Shown here: piece by piece, positions 26,625 through 36,315 of the stretch
Position numbering within the stretch: position 1 is the first letter of the stretch
Layout: each line of letters starts with the position of its first letter
Assembly (NCBI RefSeq): GCF_003950325.1
Contig: NZ_PXZH01000001.1
Location: 248,001-312,000, forward strand
From: Vagococcus humatus
Lineage (GTDB): Bacteria > Bacillota > Bacilli > Lactobacillales > Vagococcaceae
DNA length: 64,000 bases
Direction: 5' to 3'
Notes under the pieces: generated by a model
What the model saw: only the letters and a program-made list of their open reading frames with translations
Told to the model about the DNA's origin: nothing
Databases searched by the model: none
Program-made: the position numbers and the translations under genes

Positions 26625-28460
26625 GTGGCTGGTAGTAAAAAAAGATATATTGGCGGATTAGATGGGTTAAGAGCCATCGCAATTTTATTGGTATTAGCTT
26701 ACCATTTTCATCTGCCTTTTGTACGTGGAGGATTTATTGGAGTGGACATTTTCTTTGTTCTCTCAGGTTATTTGATAACTAGCCATTTGTTGATAGAGTG
26801 GAATACAACTAAAACCTTTGATTTAAAAAAATTCTGGTTAAAAAGGATCAGGCGTCTAATTCCTGCCGTCTTTTTTATGATTATCGTTACCTTATGTGTG
26901 TCTTTTCTCGTTTTTCCAGAAAGTGTCTGGCGTAACTTAAAAGACGGAGTGGCTGCTTTTTTCTATGTGAGCAACTGGTGGTATATTTTTGAAAAAGTCC
27001 CTTACTTTGATTTATATAGTGTCCCAACTCCTTTGAAACATTTATGGTCATTAGCGATTGAGGAACAGTTTTATATTTTTTGGCCATTAATTTTATTAGG
27101 CGCTTTAAAATTATTAAAGAAAAGACAGCATGTGTTGAAACTTATTGTAGGAGGGATTATGACCTCCGCTATTTTAATGGCAGTGTTGTATGAACCAACC
27201 AGTATTGACCGAGTTTATTACGGAACAGATACTAGAGCTTTCGCTTTATTAATTGGTTGTGGGTTAGCTTTTGTCTGGCCTTACTATTTATTTACTGAAA
27301 AAATTGAACCTAAAGCTAGAAGGGTTTTAGATGGTATAGGAGTGGTGGCCTTAGTTAGTTTACTTATGTTAGCTAACCGGTTAAATGAGTATCAAGCTTT
27401 TCTATACTATGGTGGATTCTTTTTAGTTGCCTGTTTAACCGCTATTTTATTAGCTGTTTTAGTTCATCCATCTACTTGGTTAGGCAAACTATTAGCTTTA
27501 CCTCCTTTTACTTGGTTAGGTAAACGCTCTTATAGTATCTATTTGTGGCATTATCCTGTTGTGACTTTATTTACCCCAGTGAAAAGTATTGGGACTTTCC
27601 ATCCTTGGTTAATGGCAGGTCAACTTGGGATGATTTTACTTCTTTCTACTTTTTCTTTTTACTTTGTAGAAGAACCTATCAGACGTTTTGGTTGGCAAGG
27701 GGCTTTCAAAGAACGAAAATTATTAGCTCCAACGCATAAAAAAACATTATGGGTAATGGTAGTAAGTTTACTAATTGGTGGAGTTAGCTTATTTATTGGT
27801 AGTCAACGATTAGAAGCTAGTTATAATCAACAAGGTCATTCTGAAAGTAAATTAAACGACTATGTTGAAAAAACTCAACCAAAACAACCGAAACCTGAAG
27901 TGAAAATTCCAGTCGACCGAGTGTTAATAGTAGGAGACTCTATTATATTAAGAGCCAAAGAGGAATTGGAAAAAAATATTCCTCAAGTGAGGGTAGACGG
28001 AAAAGTCGGCAGACAACTAGTAGATGCAGTTGACTTATTAAATGATAAGTACAAAGACTACAATAATAAACGTTCTGTGGTATTCATAGAATTAGGTTCT
28101 AATAGTCCATTTGATGAAAAAGAGTTAACTAAGTTGTTGGCAAAATTAAATCAAGCTCATGTATTTTTGATTAATACTCGGGTACCTCGTAACTGGGAAA
28201 CAGAAGTGAATCAAATGTTAGCTCAAGGAAGTGACACACATCCCAATGTCACCTTGTTAGATTGGCATAGTGCAGCCTTAAATGCTCCTGGCTTACTGGA
28301 ACCAGACGGTATTCATCTGAACCAAGAGGGTGTTAAGTATTATATTCAAATGATCACCCAAGCCTTAGAGCCCTATCAAATTATAGAAGATAAGGTTGAA
28401 AAAGAGAAAAAAACAGATAAACCAACAGAAGAATCAGGAGAAAAAGCGAGTGAATCTTAG
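26625..28460 (+). CDS. oatA: OatA-like peptidoglycan O-acetyltransferase
   Basis: A 611-residue protein with two parts. Residues ~1-390 form an acyltransferase-3 membrane domain with about ten helices (YIGGLDGLRAIAILLVLAYH, GGFIGVDIFFVLSGYL). An extracellular SGNH domain (~425-590) has RVLIVGDSIILRA (Ser), a LGSNSPF block (Asn) and DGIHLNQEG (Asp-x-x-His). OatA moves acetyl to MurNAc O-6 and confers lysozyme resistance; related proteins acetylate other polymers, so the exact acceptor is inferred. The start is a GTG at 26625, eight bases after AGGAGG. The C-terminal tail is Lys/Glu-rich. Confidence 0.85.
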   Translation: MAGSKKRYIGGLDGLRAIAILLVLAYHFHLPFVRGGFIGVDIFFVLSGYLITSHLLIEWNTTKTFDLKKFWLKRIRRLIPAVFFMIIVTLCVSFLVFPESVWRNLKDGVAAFFYVSNWWYIFEKVPYFDLYSVPTPLKHLWSLAIEEQFYIFWPLILLGALKLLKKRQHVLKLIVGGIMTSAILMAVLYEPTSIDRVYYGTDTRAFALLIGCGLAFVWPYYLFTEKIEPKARRVLDGIGVVALVSLLMLANRLNEYQAFLYYGGFFLVACLTAILLAVLVHPSTWLGKLLALPPFTWLGKRSYSIYLWHYPVVTLFTPVKSIGTFHPWLMAGQLGMILLLSTFSFYFVEEPIRRFGWQGAFKERKLLAPTHKKTLWVMVVSLLIGGVSLFIGSQRLEASYNQQGHSESKLNDYVEKTQPKQPKPEVKIPVDRVLIVGDSIILRAKEELEKNIPQVRVDGKVGRQLVDAVDLLNDKYKDYNNKRSVVFIELGSNSPFDEKELTKLLAKLNQAHVFLINTRVPRNWETEVNQMLAQGSDTHPNVTLLDWHSAALNAPGLLEPDGIHLNQEGVKYYIQMITQALEPYQIIEDKVEKEKKTDKPTEESGEKASES

Positions 28461-28557
28461 CTTTTTCTCTTTTTTTCTTTTGTGTGAAGACAGATAATGC
28501 TAAGATAATGGTAAGAGTTAACTTAGTGGAAAATAAATGAATAAGCGAGGAAAATAG

Positions 28558-29586
28558 ATGGAATGGTGGAGTCGGTTTAAGGACAATGATAGTTTAAGAA
28601 GGACAAGCGTTTTAGCGTTTATCTGTGTGATGTTATATGTGACACGGAGTATTATTAGCTTGGTATTATTAACCTTTATTTTAACGTATTTAAGTACAAG
28701 ATTAGTCAATTGGGGACACCGAAAAACCCATGTTTCTAAAAAGATTTTAGCGATTATATGGTATGTGGCAATAGGGGGCTTTCTTTATATAGCTTTAACT
28801 AAATATTTGCCTATTTTATTTAATCAAACCTTTGCTATGATTGAATCTGTTTTTAATTTTTATCAACAGCCAGATCAAAATTCTAAATTGTTAGATTGGA
28901 TTGGTAAAAATATTAGCTTCAATGAAATAAGAGAGCATGTTACTTCAGGGGTGAAGGTAATATTTACGACGTTGTCGAGTATTGGGTCAATGGGGGTTAC
29001 CTTTTTACTGTCTCTTGTTTTAAGCTTTTTCTTTATTATTGAAGTGGATTGGGTGAAAAGTTTTAGTCACTCGTTTTTAACAAGTAAGATTGGGTTATTT
29101 TGTGAAGATGTAGCTTATTTAGGGAAAAAATTTACCAATACTTTTGGCGTCGTATTAGAAGCTCAATTTTTAATTGCCGTGATTAATACTGGTTTAACTG
29201 TATTAGGTCTTTCTATTATGAAGTTTCCTCAATTATTAAGTCTTGCTTTAATGGTATTTATTTTAAGTTTAATTCCTGTGGCAGGTGTGATTATTTCTTG
29301 TATTCCTTTAACCTTAATAGGCTATTCTATTGGCGGGGTGCAGCATGTGGTTTATATTTTAATCATGATTACCGTTATCCACGCTTTAGAGTCTTATATT
29401 TTAAATCCTAAATTAATGAGTAGTAAAACTAACTTACCTGTTTTCTATGTGTTTGTAGTATTAATGTTTTCTGAGAAATTTTTTGGTGTATGGGGGTTAA
29501 TTACAGGTATTCCTGTGTTTGTCTTTATTTTAGATTTGTTAGAAGTGAAACATGAAACTGCTCATTCCACAAAAAAAGTCGAGTAA
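28558..29586 (+). CDS. AI-2E family transporter (PerM-like)
   Basis: A 342-residue membrane protein with about eight hydrophobic segments in the family layout: two N-terminal helices, a soluble amphipathic region (about 80-150) and a helical bundle ending in LNPKLMSSKTNLPVFYVFVVL and FFGVWGLITGIPVFVF. Members export diverse small molecules or sodium; AI-2 export is shown only for a few, so no substrate is claimed. The ATG at 28558 follows GCGAGGAAAA. Confidence 0.88.
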   Translation: MEWWSRFKDNDSLRRTSVLAFICVMLYVTRSIISLVLLTFILTYLSTRLVNWGHRKTHVSKKILAIIWYVAIGGFLYIALTKYLPILFNQTFAMIESVFNFYQQPDQNSKLLDWIGKNISFNEIREHVTSGVKVIFTTLSSIGSMGVTFLLSLVLSFFFIIEVDWVKSFSHSFLTSKIGLFCEDVAYLGKKFTNTFGVVLEAQFLIAVINTGLTVLGLSIMKFPQLLSLALMVFILSLIPVAGVIISCIPLTLIGYSIGGVQHVVYILIMITVIHALESYILNPKLMSSKTNLPVFYVFVVLMFSEKFFGVWGLITGIPVFVFILDLLEVKHETAHSTKKVE

Positions 29587-29604
29587 TTTTTCTCGACTTT
29601 TTTT
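29571..29604. terminator. Terminator overlapping the end of the AI-2E gene
   Basis: AAAAAAAGTCGAG pairs with CTCGACTTTTTTT. The stop codon TAA is in the loop region, so the last codons form the left arm. The A-rich left side lets it also serve the convergent minus-strand gene. Confidence 0.85.
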
Positions 29605-29617
29605 CTTTGTTTTTTTA

Positions 29618-30451
29618 TTAGTTGGATGTTAATTCAATATCAATAATATGTGGTTTATTGTGAATCCGAAAAGGAAATTTACTATTACTTAGTCCTCGGC
29701 TAACAAATAGTGTCGTGCCAGAAGATTTATCAATGTATTTACCATTGACAAGTTTAGGTAAGAAACCTTGATCTGGTGAGTATAATCCGTCAATAAAGGG
29801 CAACCGAACTTGGCCACCGTGAGCATGTCCAGAAAAAATAGCCGTTAAGGGATAGCGTTGAAAAGCTTTTGTGTAGGCTAAAAACTTTTCTGGATGATGG
29901 GCTAATAGTAATCTAACAGACGGAAATAAGGCTAATTTATCCAATTCCATTTGTGGCAAATTAGTTTCTTCATTTTTTAACCCAATAATAGTAAGAGGTT
30001 CATGATTAATGTGGGCAATAGTAGCTTGGTTTTCTAAGATCACTGCATTGGTTTTTAAAATCAGTTGCCGCCAAGCTTGGTATTGGCCACTAGTGCGTTC
30101 ATGATTGCCTTCAATCAAATAAGTTGGGGCAATCGTGGTTAAGTCATTGATAAAGGTAGCTAAGTTAGACTGAGAAACATCATCTGTTCGGTCGATGGTA
30201 TCTCCTGTAATTAAAATTAAGGCTGGGTGTTTTAAGCGAATTTGTTTGAGAATTTTTTGCTTGTTCACCCGTAAACGGCCATTATGAATGTCAGAAAGAT
30301 GGATAACATGTTCACCTTCCATTGTTTGTGGTAAGTCTTTAATGGTTAACTTTTCTTGTGTCAATTGTAGTTGCCTATTCGTCCAGTAGCCATACAGACA
30401 GAAAATACCTGCTAGGCCAATGAAAATCCTTAAAAAATGGACAAAAAACAC
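29618..30451 (-). CDS. Membrane-anchored metallophosphoesterase (YkuE-like)
   Basis: A calcineurin-like phosphoesterase with all metal-binding blocks: HLSDIHNG, LITGDTIDR, EGNHERTS, LLAHHPE and FSGHAHGGQVR. One N-terminal membrane helix (FLRIFIGLAGIFCLYGYW) anchors it. I choose the GTG at 30451 because AAGGGAG lies seven bases upstream; an in-frame ATG at 30484 lacks any ribosome site and would encode the ribosome site itself. YkuE-type enzymes are cell-wall-associated phosphodiesterases; the substrate here is unknown. Confidence 0.85.
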   Translation of the reverse strand: MFFVHFLRIFIGLAGIFCLYGYWTNRQLQLTQEKLTIKDLPQTMEGEHVIHLSDIHNGRLRVNKQKILKQIRLKHPALILITGDTIDRTDDVSQSNLATFINDLTTIAPTYLIEGNHERTSGQYQAWRQLILKTNAVILENQATIAHINHEPLTIIGLKNEETNLPQMELDKLALFPSVRLLLAHHPEKFLAYTKAFQRYPLTAIFSGHAHGGQVRLPFIDGLYSPDQGFLPKLVNGKYIDKSSGTTLFVSRGLSNSKFPFRIHNKPHIIDIELTSN

Positions 30452-30582
30452 ATCCTCACTCCCTTTGTCTAAGAATGGCTTCATTATAGAGCAACTTTAT
30501 TCAGAATAGCTATAGGATAGGAATAATTTTAAAAATTATTAAAGAGTTCAATCCACAGAAGGGAAGACAACAGACAGGGTTC

Positions 30583-30611
30583 TTGTTTTTTTTAAACAGA
30601 AGTGCTATACT
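30583..30611 (+). promoter_or_regulatory. Promoter of the rimP-nusA-infB operon
   Basis: TTGTTT (30583-30588), 17 bases, TATACT (30606-30611). Transcription would start near 30618, just before the leader hairpin. Confidence 0.6.
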
Positions 30612-30633
30612 TAAAACAGATTGATAGTGATTA

Positions 30634-30665
30634 GGAGAGTGAGCGTTATGCGCTCACTCTTTTTA
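30634..30665 (+). terminator. Leader terminator (probable attenuator) upstream of rimP
   Basis: A perfect 10-bp stem AGAGTGAGCG/CGCTCACTCT with loop TTATG and a following run of T residues lies between the promoter and rimP. In Bacillus subtilis the corresponding operon is autoregulated by NusA-dependent termination in its leader, so the same control is plausible here. Confidence 0.75.
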
Positions 30666-30698
30666 ATGAAAAAAATTCTAAAAAGGAGGCGAAAAAGA

Positions 30699-31172
30699 TT
30701 GAGCAGTGTAGTAGAAACTGTTACGGGAGTAGTAACGCCAATCTTGAACGAACTAAATTTTGAACTGGTAGACGTGGAATTTGTCAAAGAAGGGAAAAAT
30801 TGGTTTCTCCGAGTATTTATCGATAAGCCAAAAGGAATCGATATTGAAGAATGTGCTTTAGTTAGTGAAAAATTAAGCGAAATAATGGACACTTTGGATC
30901 CAGATCCGATTCCACAAGCTTACTTTTTAGAAGTCTCTTCTCCAGGCGCAGAACGGCCCCTTAAAAAAGAAGAAGATTATCAACAAGCGGTAGGAGACTA
31001 CATTCATGTTTCACTTTATTCTCAAGTAGAAGGTGAAAAACAATATGATGGGTTTTTAGATGAAGTAACAAAAGAAACCTTAACGATGACAATTCGGATT
31101 AAAACACGAGAAAAACAGATAACATTTGAACGTAAAAATATAGCGAAAGCAAGACTTGCGATTCAGTTTTAA
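30699..31172 (+). CDS. rimP: Ribosome maturation factor RimP
   Basis: Assists 30S subunit assembly. The start is a TTG at 30699, nine bases after AAGGAGG, giving 157 residues, the family length; the in-frame ATGs further upstream would read through the leader terminator. [39 protein letters not shown] and [15 protein letters not shown] are the conserved RimP blocks. It leads the rimP-nusA-rnpM-ylxQ-infB-rbfA operon. Confidence 0.94.
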   Translation: MSSVVETVTGVVTPILNELNFELVDVEFVKEGKNWFLRVFIDKPKGIDIEECALVSEKLSEIMDTLDPDPIPQAYFLEVSSPGAERPLKKEEDYQQAVGDYIHVSLYSQVEGEKQYDGFLDEVTKETLTMTIRIKTREKQITFERKNIAKARLAIQF

Positions 31173-31196
31173 TGAGAGATGGAGGCAAACAAGAAA

Positions 31197-32363
31197 ATGA
31201 GTAAGGAAATGTTGAGCGCATTGGAGGCACTAGAGCAAGAAAAAGGAATTTCAAAAGACATAGTCATTGAAGCCTTGGAAGCTGCATTAGTCTCAGCATA
31301 TAAACGTCATTATGGTCAAGCTCAAAACGTTGAAGTAGAGTTTGAACAAAAGAAAGGAAACATTCACGTTTACGCTGTTAAAGAAGTAACAGAAGAAGTT
31401 ATGGACTCACAACTTGAGGTTAGTTTAAAAGAAGCTTTAACGATTAACCCAGCTTATGAGTTAGGTGATACTATTCGCTTTGAAGTGACACCAAAAGATT
31501 TTGGCCGAATTGCTGCTCAAACAGCCAAACAAGTTATTTTACAACGCGTAAGAGAAGCAGAACGGACCATTATTTATAACGAATTTAGCGAATATGAAAA
31601 TGATATTATGACAGGGATTGTAGAACGTCAAGACCGCCGATATATCTATGTTAACTTAGGTAAAATTGAAGCAGTTTTATCTCGTCAAGATCAAATTCCT
31701 AATGAAGTTTATCAACCACATGACCGAATTAAAGTGTATGTTTCTAAAGTTGAAAACACATCTAAAGGACCTCAAGTTTTCGTTAGTCGTAGTCATCCAG
31801 ATCTATTGAAACGGTTATTTGAACAAGAAATTCCAGAAGTGTATGATGGTATTGTTGAAATTGTTAGCATTGCCAGAGAAGCAGGAGACAGAGCTAAAGT
31901 AGCAGTTCGTTCAATAGATCCAAACGTAGACCCAGTTGGAACCTGTGTTGGACCAAAAGGACAACGGGTTCAAGCCATTGTTAACGAATTAAAAGGGGAA
32001 AACATGGATATTGTGGAATGGAATGAAGATCCAGCGATCTTTATTGCTAATGCCTTAAATCCAGCTGAAGTTCAAGAAGTTATTTTCTCTGAAGGAGAAC
32101 GTTCTTGTACAGTGGTAGTACCTGACTATCAATTATCCTTAGCTATTGGTAAACGAGGACAAAATGCTCGTCTAGCAGCTAAATTAACTAATTATAAAAT
32201 TGATATTAAATCAGAGTCTGATATGTTACAACAAAAAGAAGAAGCTGAAACAGAAGCAGTAGTTAGTGAAGAAATAGTCAATGACGAAGTAGTTTCTGCT
32301 GCTGAAGTGACACCAGTTGAACCAGACTTAGATAACGAGTTAGCTGAACAAGATGAGAGATAA
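31197..32363 (+). CDS. nusA: Transcription termination/antitermination factor NusA
   Basis: Binds RNA polymerase and promotes pausing and intrinsic termination. The N-terminal domain (MLSALEALEQEKGISKDIVI), an S1 domain (GIVERQDRRYIYVNLGKIEA) and two KH domains (VGPKGQRVQAIVNEL, LAIGKRGQNARLAAKL) are visible. The 388-residue form lacks the C-terminal acidic repeats of E. coli NusA and ends in an acidic tail. The start at 31197 follows GGAGG. It may repress its own operon through the leader terminator. Confidence 0.95.
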   Translation: MSKEMLSALEALEQEKGISKDIVIEALEAALVSAYKRHYGQAQNVEVEFEQKKGNIHVYAVKEVTEEVMDSQLEVSLKEALTINPAYELGDTIRFEVTPKDFGRIAAQTAKQVILQRVREAERTIIYNEFSEYENDIMTGIVERQDRRYIYVNLGKIEAVLSRQDQIPNEVYQPHDRIKVYVSKVENTSKGPQVFVSRSHPDLLKRLFEQEIPEVYDGIVEIVSIAREAGDRAKVAVRSIDPNVDPVGTCVGPKGQRVQAIVNELKGENMDIVEWNEDPAIFIANALNPAEVQEVIFSEGERSCTVVVPDYQLSLAIGKRGQNARLAAKLTNYKIDIKSESDMLQQKEEAETEAVVSEEIVNDEVVSAAEVTPVEPDLDNELAEQDER

Positions 32364-32383
32364 CTATTAGGAGGGCCAAATAG

Positions 32384-32683
32384 ATGAATAAACGCAAAAT
32401 TCCTTTAAGAAAATGTGTTGTTTCAGGTGAAATGAAGCCTAAAAAAGAAATGGTTAGAATTGTTCGCTCAAAAGAAGGAGCCGTTTCGATTGATCCTTCA
32501 GGCAAACAACCAGGCCGAGGAGCTTATGTTTCCATTGATCCTGTTGTTGTTAAAAAAGCTTGGGAAGATCATACATTAGATAGAATTTTAAGCACTAAAT
32601 TATCTGATGATTTTTACCAAGAGCTACATGACTATGTTGCTCACCAAAAAGCAAGACAGGAATTATTTGGCAATGACAAATGA
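32384..32683 (+). CDS. rnpM: YlxR/RnpM family RNA-binding protein
   Basis: A 99-residue basic protein. RKCVVSGEMKPKKEMVRIVR and KQPGRGAYVS (with the conserved GRGAY motif) define the YlxR fold. The family has been reported to bind and modulate RNase P RNA (RnpM), and it is universally tucked between nusA and infB. It overlaps the next gene by 11 bases. Confidence 0.9.
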   Translation: MNKRKIPLRKCVVSGEMKPKKEMVRIVRSKEGAVSIDPSGKQPGRGAYVSIDPVVVKKAWEDHTLDRILSTKLSDDFYQELHDYVAHQKARQELFGNDK

Positions 32684-32972
32684 ACAACGAATTCTTAATT
32701 TAATTGGTTTAGCCTTACGGGCAAGAAAAATAGTTACCGGAGAAGAATTTGTGATTAAAGAAATTCAAAGTAACCGGGCAAACATGGTTTTTTTAGCCAG
32801 TGATGCTAGTCCTAGTACACAAAAAAAGATTCAAAATAAATGTACCTACTATAACGTTCCTTGTGTGACATTATTTACAACAGAGCAGTTATCTCAAGCT
32901 ATGGGAAAACCTCGCAAAAGTTGTGCTTTATGTGACGCTGGATTTGCAAAGAAGGTGCATGAACTAATATAA
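32673..32972 (+). CDS. YlxQ, L7Ae-family RNA-binding protein
   Basis: A 99-residue L7Ae/L30e-fold protein that binds kink-turn RNA. RILNLIGLALRARKIVTGEE and MVFLASDASPSTQKKI are typical; KSCALCDAGFAKK closes the protein. It begins at 32673 within the end of rnpM, so translation is coupled. The precise RNA target is unknown. Confidence 0.88.
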   Translation: MTNEQRILNLIGLALRARKIVTGEEFVIKEIQSNRANMVFLASDASPSTQKKIQNKCTYYNVPCVTLFTTEQLSQAMGKPRKSCALCDAGFAKKVHELI

Positions 32973-32990
32973 AGTTAGGAAGGTGATTGT

Positions 32991-35216
32991 ATGAGTAAAA
33001 CAAGAGTATATGAATTAGCTAAAGAGATAAAACAATCCAGTAAGGTGATTATTGATAAAGCACATGCTCTAGGAATCGACGTGAAGAATCACATGACCAC
33101 GCTAAGTGAGGAAAATGAAACAAAGCTACGTCAAGCGTTTCAACATGGAAAGAGTACTAATGTAACCTCAACACATTCCAAACAAACCCAACAAATAAAA
33201 AATTCTAAGGGAAATGAACCAGCTAAGAATCAAACGAAAACAACCAATTCCCGTAAAGAAGAAGGAAAGCAGAATCAAAAACAGAATATGAAGAAACCAA
33301 CACAAACGAATCAAAACAATCCAAACCAAAAACCAGGCAACAAAAATCAACGAAATAAACCACCTTATAACAAATTTAATAAAAAAGGTAAAAAAGGCAA
33401 ACGTCATCAGCAAGAAAAACAAAAACCAGCTGTGCCACCACGTAAATTCCGTGAGTTACCTGAAGTATTAGAGTATAAAGATGGTATGACTGTAGCAGAC
33501 ATTGCTAAAAAAATTCATAGAGAACCTGCAGAAATTATTAAAAAATTATTGCTATTAGGTGTTATGGCTAACCAAAACCAATCTTTAGATAAAGAAACGA
33601 TTGAGTTATTAGCTATGGATTACGGTATGCAAGCAGAAGAAAAAATCGAAGTAGACGTAGCGGACATTGATAAATTCTTTGATGAGTTAGAGTTAGATGA
33701 AGATAAATTAATGACTCGTCCACCTGTTGTCACTATTATGGGACACGTTGACCATGGTAAAACAACTCTTCTAGATGCCTTACGTCATACAAAAGTAACC
33801 CAAGGAGAAGCTGGGGGAATTACCCAACATATTGGGGCTTACCAAATTGAGCTGAACGATAAACCAATTACCTTCTTGGATACTCCAGGACATGCGGCTT
33901 TCACTAGTATGCGAGCAAGAGGTGCTAGTATTACAGACGTAACGATTTTAGTTGTAGCAGCTGACGATGGGGTTATGCCTCAAACAGTTGAAGCAATCAA
34001 CCATGCTAAAGCAGCAGGAGTGCCAATTATTGTAGCAGTTAACAAAATTGACAAACCAACAGCTAATCCAGACCGAGTCATGCAAGAATTAACGGAATAT
34101 GGTCTTGTACCAGAAGCTTGGGGTGGAGATACTATTTTTGTTCCAATCTCTGCTAAATTCAGTCAAAATATTGATGAACTATTAGAGATGATTATCTTAG
34201 TATCAGAAATGCAAGAACTAAAAGCTGATCCAACTCATTTAGCAATGGGAACAGTGATTGAAGCTCGTCTTGATAAAGGTAAAGGACCAGTTGTCACCTT
34301 ACTTGTTCAACAAGGTACTTTACACGTAGGAGATCCAATTGTAGTCGGAAATACTTACGGACGTGTCCGAGTAATGACTAATGATATTGGTCGCCGTGAA
34401 AAATCAGTGGGACCATCTGCACCAGTAGAAATCACTGGATTAAATGATGTTCCTCAAGCTGGGGATCACTTTGTGGTCTTTGAAGATGAAAAAACAGCTC
34501 GTGCCTCTGGTGAAGAACGTGCTAAACGTGCTTTACAAGAACAACGTGCAGTTACTCATGCAGTCACTCTTGACAATTTATTTGAAAGCTTAAAAGAAGG
34601 GGAATTAAAAGAAGTTAATGTGATTATTAAAGCTGACGTACAAGGTTCAGCTGAAGCCCTATCTGCAAGTTTACAAAAAATTGAAGTAGAAGGCGTTCGA
34701 GTGAAAATCGTTCATGCTGCTGTAGGAGCAATCAACGAAAGTGATATTACATTAGCTGCAGCAAGTAATGCTATTATTATCGGCTTTAACGTGCGACCTA
34801 CGCCACAAGCAAAAGTTGAAGCAGAATCAGAACTTGTAGATATTCGTTTACACCGAGTAATCTATAACGCGATTGACGAAATTGAAACGGCTATGAAAGG
34901 CATGCTTGAACCTGAATACAAAGAAGTTATTACAGGTCAAATGGTAGTCCGTGAAACCTTTAAAGTATCTAAAGTAGGAACTATTGGTGGTTGCTATGTG
35001 ACTGAAGGTTATATCAAACGTGATAGCGGTGTTCGAGTAATTCGTGATGGTATTGTTATTTATGAAGGCGAACTAGCTAGTCTGAAACGATTTAAAGATG
35101 ATGCAAAAGAAGTTAAACTTGGCTACGAATGCGGGGCTATGGTTGAAAACTTTAATGATCTTAAAGTGGATGATGTAATTGAAGCTTATATTATGGAAGA
35201 AATCAAACGGGCTTAA
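32991..35216 (+). CDS. infB: Translation initiation factor IF-2
   Basis: A 741-residue GTPase that brings initiator tRNA to the 30S subunit. The N-terminal region is a short IF2-N domain ([20 protein letters not shown]), then a disordered Asn/Gln/Lys-rich linker (about 55-145) and a second IF2-N domain. The G domain has [27 protein letters not shown] and NKIDKP. Domains II to IV follow to the C-terminus. The ATG at 32991 has AGGAAGGTGA upstream. Confidence 0.97.
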   Translation: MSKTRVYELAKEIKQSSKVIIDKAHALGIDVKNHMTTLSEENETKLRQAFQHGKSTNVTSTHSKQTQQIKNSKGNEPAKNQTKTTNSRKEEGKQNQKQNMKKPTQTNQNNPNQKPGNKNQRNKPPYNKFNKKGKKGKRHQQEKQKPAVPPRKFRELPEVLEYKDGMTVADIAKKIHREPAEIIKKLLLLGVMANQNQSLDKETIELLAMDYGMQAEEKIEVDVADIDKFFDELELDEDKLMTRPPVVTIMGHVDHGKTTLLDALRHTKVTQGEAGGITQHIGAYQIELNDKPITFLDTPGHAAFTSMRARGASITDVTILVVAADDGVMPQTVEAINHAKAAGVPIIVAVNKIDKPTANPDRVMQELTEYGLVPEAWGGDTIFVPISAKFSQNIDELLEMIILVSEMQELKADPTHLAMGTVIEARLDKGKGPVVTLLVQQGTLHVGDPIVVGNTYGRVRVMTNDIGRREKSVGPSAPVEITGLNDVPQAGDHFVVFEDEKTARASGEERAKRALQEQRAVTHAVTLDNLFESLKEGELKEVNVIIKADVQGSAEALSASLQKIEVEGVRVKIVHAAVGAINESDITLAAASNAIIIGFNVRPTPQAKVEAESELVDIRLHRVIYNAIDEIETAMKGMLEPEYKEVITGQMVVRETFKVSKVGTIGGCYVTEGYIKRDSGVRVIRDGIVIYEGELASLKRFKDDAKEVKLGYECGAMVENFNDLKVDDVIEAYIMEEIKRA

Positions 35217-35251
35217 TAACCTTATTTAAGTCAAAAGGAGGAGGATGAATT

Positions 35252-35602
35252 ATGGCAAAATATCGTGATCGACGTGTGGGTCAAGAAATTTTAAAAGAAG
35301 TAAATGATATCCTTCAAAAGAAAGTAAAAGACCCTAGAATTAAAGGAATTACTGTCACAGATGTACGTGTAACAGGAGATTTGCAACAAGCAACGATTTT
35401 TTACAGTATCTTATCTGATAATGAAAAAGAAATCGAAGCAGTTGCTTTAGGATTAGAAAAAGCGAAAGGTTTAATCAGAAAAGAATTAGGCCAACGTTTA
35501 TCTATTTACACTACACCAGAATTAATTTTTGAACGAGATGCTTCTATTCAATATGGTTCACATATTGATGAATTGATTCGTCAATTACATGAAAAAGAAT
35601 AA
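35252..35602 (+). CDS. rbfA: Ribosome-binding factor A
   Basis: A 116-residue KH-type protein that matures the 5' end of 16S rRNA. RDRRVGQEILKEVNDIL, DPRIKGITVTDVRVTGDLQQA and LIFERDASIQYGSHID are the family blocks. It is the last gene of the operon, after AAAGGAGGAGG, and is followed by a strong terminator; truB and ribF, often next in the operon, lie separately at 43.7-45.6 kb. Confidence 0.95.
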   Translation: MAKYRDRRVGQEILKEVNDILQKKVKDPRIKGITVTDVRVTGDLQQATIFYSILSDNEKEIEAVALGLEKAKGLIRKELGQRLSIYTTPELIFERDASIQYGSHIDELIRQLHEKE

Positions 35603-35603
35603 T

Positions 35604-35636
35604 AAATAAGACTGTGAATTTTCACAGTCTTATTTT
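35604..35636 (+). terminator. Intrinsic terminator of the rimP-rbfA operon
   Basis: AATAAGACTGTG pairs with CACAGTCTTATT around AATTTT, followed by T residues. Confidence 0.85.
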
Positions 35637-35670
35637 ATTGCTATTGATTAATGATTCTCTTTAATATTTA

Positions 35671-35715
35671 GATAAAAAAAAAGAGTGAAGAGGGGAATCT
35701 TCACTCTTTTTTTGG
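35671..35715 (-). terminator. Terminator of the thioredoxin-like gene
   Basis: AAAAAAAGAGTGAAGA pairs with TCTTCACTCTTTTTTT; the right arm includes the last codons and stop of the minus-strand gene. Confidence 0.85.
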
Positions 35716-36147
35716 GGTGTTCTCTGGACTTGTGAATAGATTATCCTTCATATCTATTACATCCAAAGAACCGTCACGAGAAAATTTACAAATAGAAGGA
35801 AGTTGCGTTATGTTCAACTCTTCTAGGAAGGAACGCTTAGTTGCTTGCTGCTTGATAGTGCTTAAATCTAAATAATAACGTTGGGTAGTATCAAAGGGAA
35901 CAGAATGAATCAAATCCGCAGTGAATTCCCGACAACGAGGACAATTAGAGTCTAAGATAATCGTATAAAAATCTGTTTCTGTGTTAGTTATCTTATCCTG
36001 TAGCTGTTGGTAAGAAATACCGATATATTTTTCTTCTCTACCGTTTGAAATGGTAAGAGGATGTCCTTTCGAGTTGCTTTTTAAGTTGGTATAAACAAAA
36101 AGTAAACTCACAATTAGGCAAACAGCAATAAAAGTTCTTTTTGTCAC
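35701..36147 (-). CDS. Membrane-anchored thioredoxin-fold protein with CPRC motif
   Basis: A 148-residue protein. An N-terminal helix (FIAVCLIVSLLFVY) is followed by an extracytoplasmic thioredoxin-like domain: YTIILDSNCPRCREFTADL carries C-x-x-C, and ITQLPSICKFSRDG holds the cis-proline-like LPS. It resembles thioredoxin-like bacteriocin-accessory proteins and may reduce or isomerise disulfides outside the membrane. No partner gene is adjacent. The start is a GTG at 36147, about nine bases after AAAGGA. The fold call is fair, the role open. Confidence 0.7.
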   Translation of the reverse strand: MTKRTFIAVCLIVSLLFVYTNLKSNSKGHPLTISNGREEKYIGISYQQLQDKITNTETDFYTIILDSNCPRCREFTADLIHSVPFDTTQRYYLDLSTIKQQATKRSFLEELNITQLPSICKFSRDGSLDVIDMKDNLFTSPENTPKKE

Positions 36148-36272
36148 GGAATACTATCCTTTCAAACATCTAAATAGTAATCTATCATTGAACAAAAACA
36201 GTATAACATAGAATATTCATCTATGATTATCTAGATTTGGTTAGAATTAAGTCAATTTGGTATAAAAAGCAT

Positions 36273-36308
36273 AAAAAAATCCCCCTGATATTGAAAAACC
36301 AGGAGGAA
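36273..36308 (-). terminator. Terminator of the universal stress protein gene
   Basis: On the minus strand TCCTCCTG pairs with CAGGGGGA (one T-G pair), followed by seven T residues. Confidence 0.75.
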
Positions 36309-36315
36309 AAGATCT

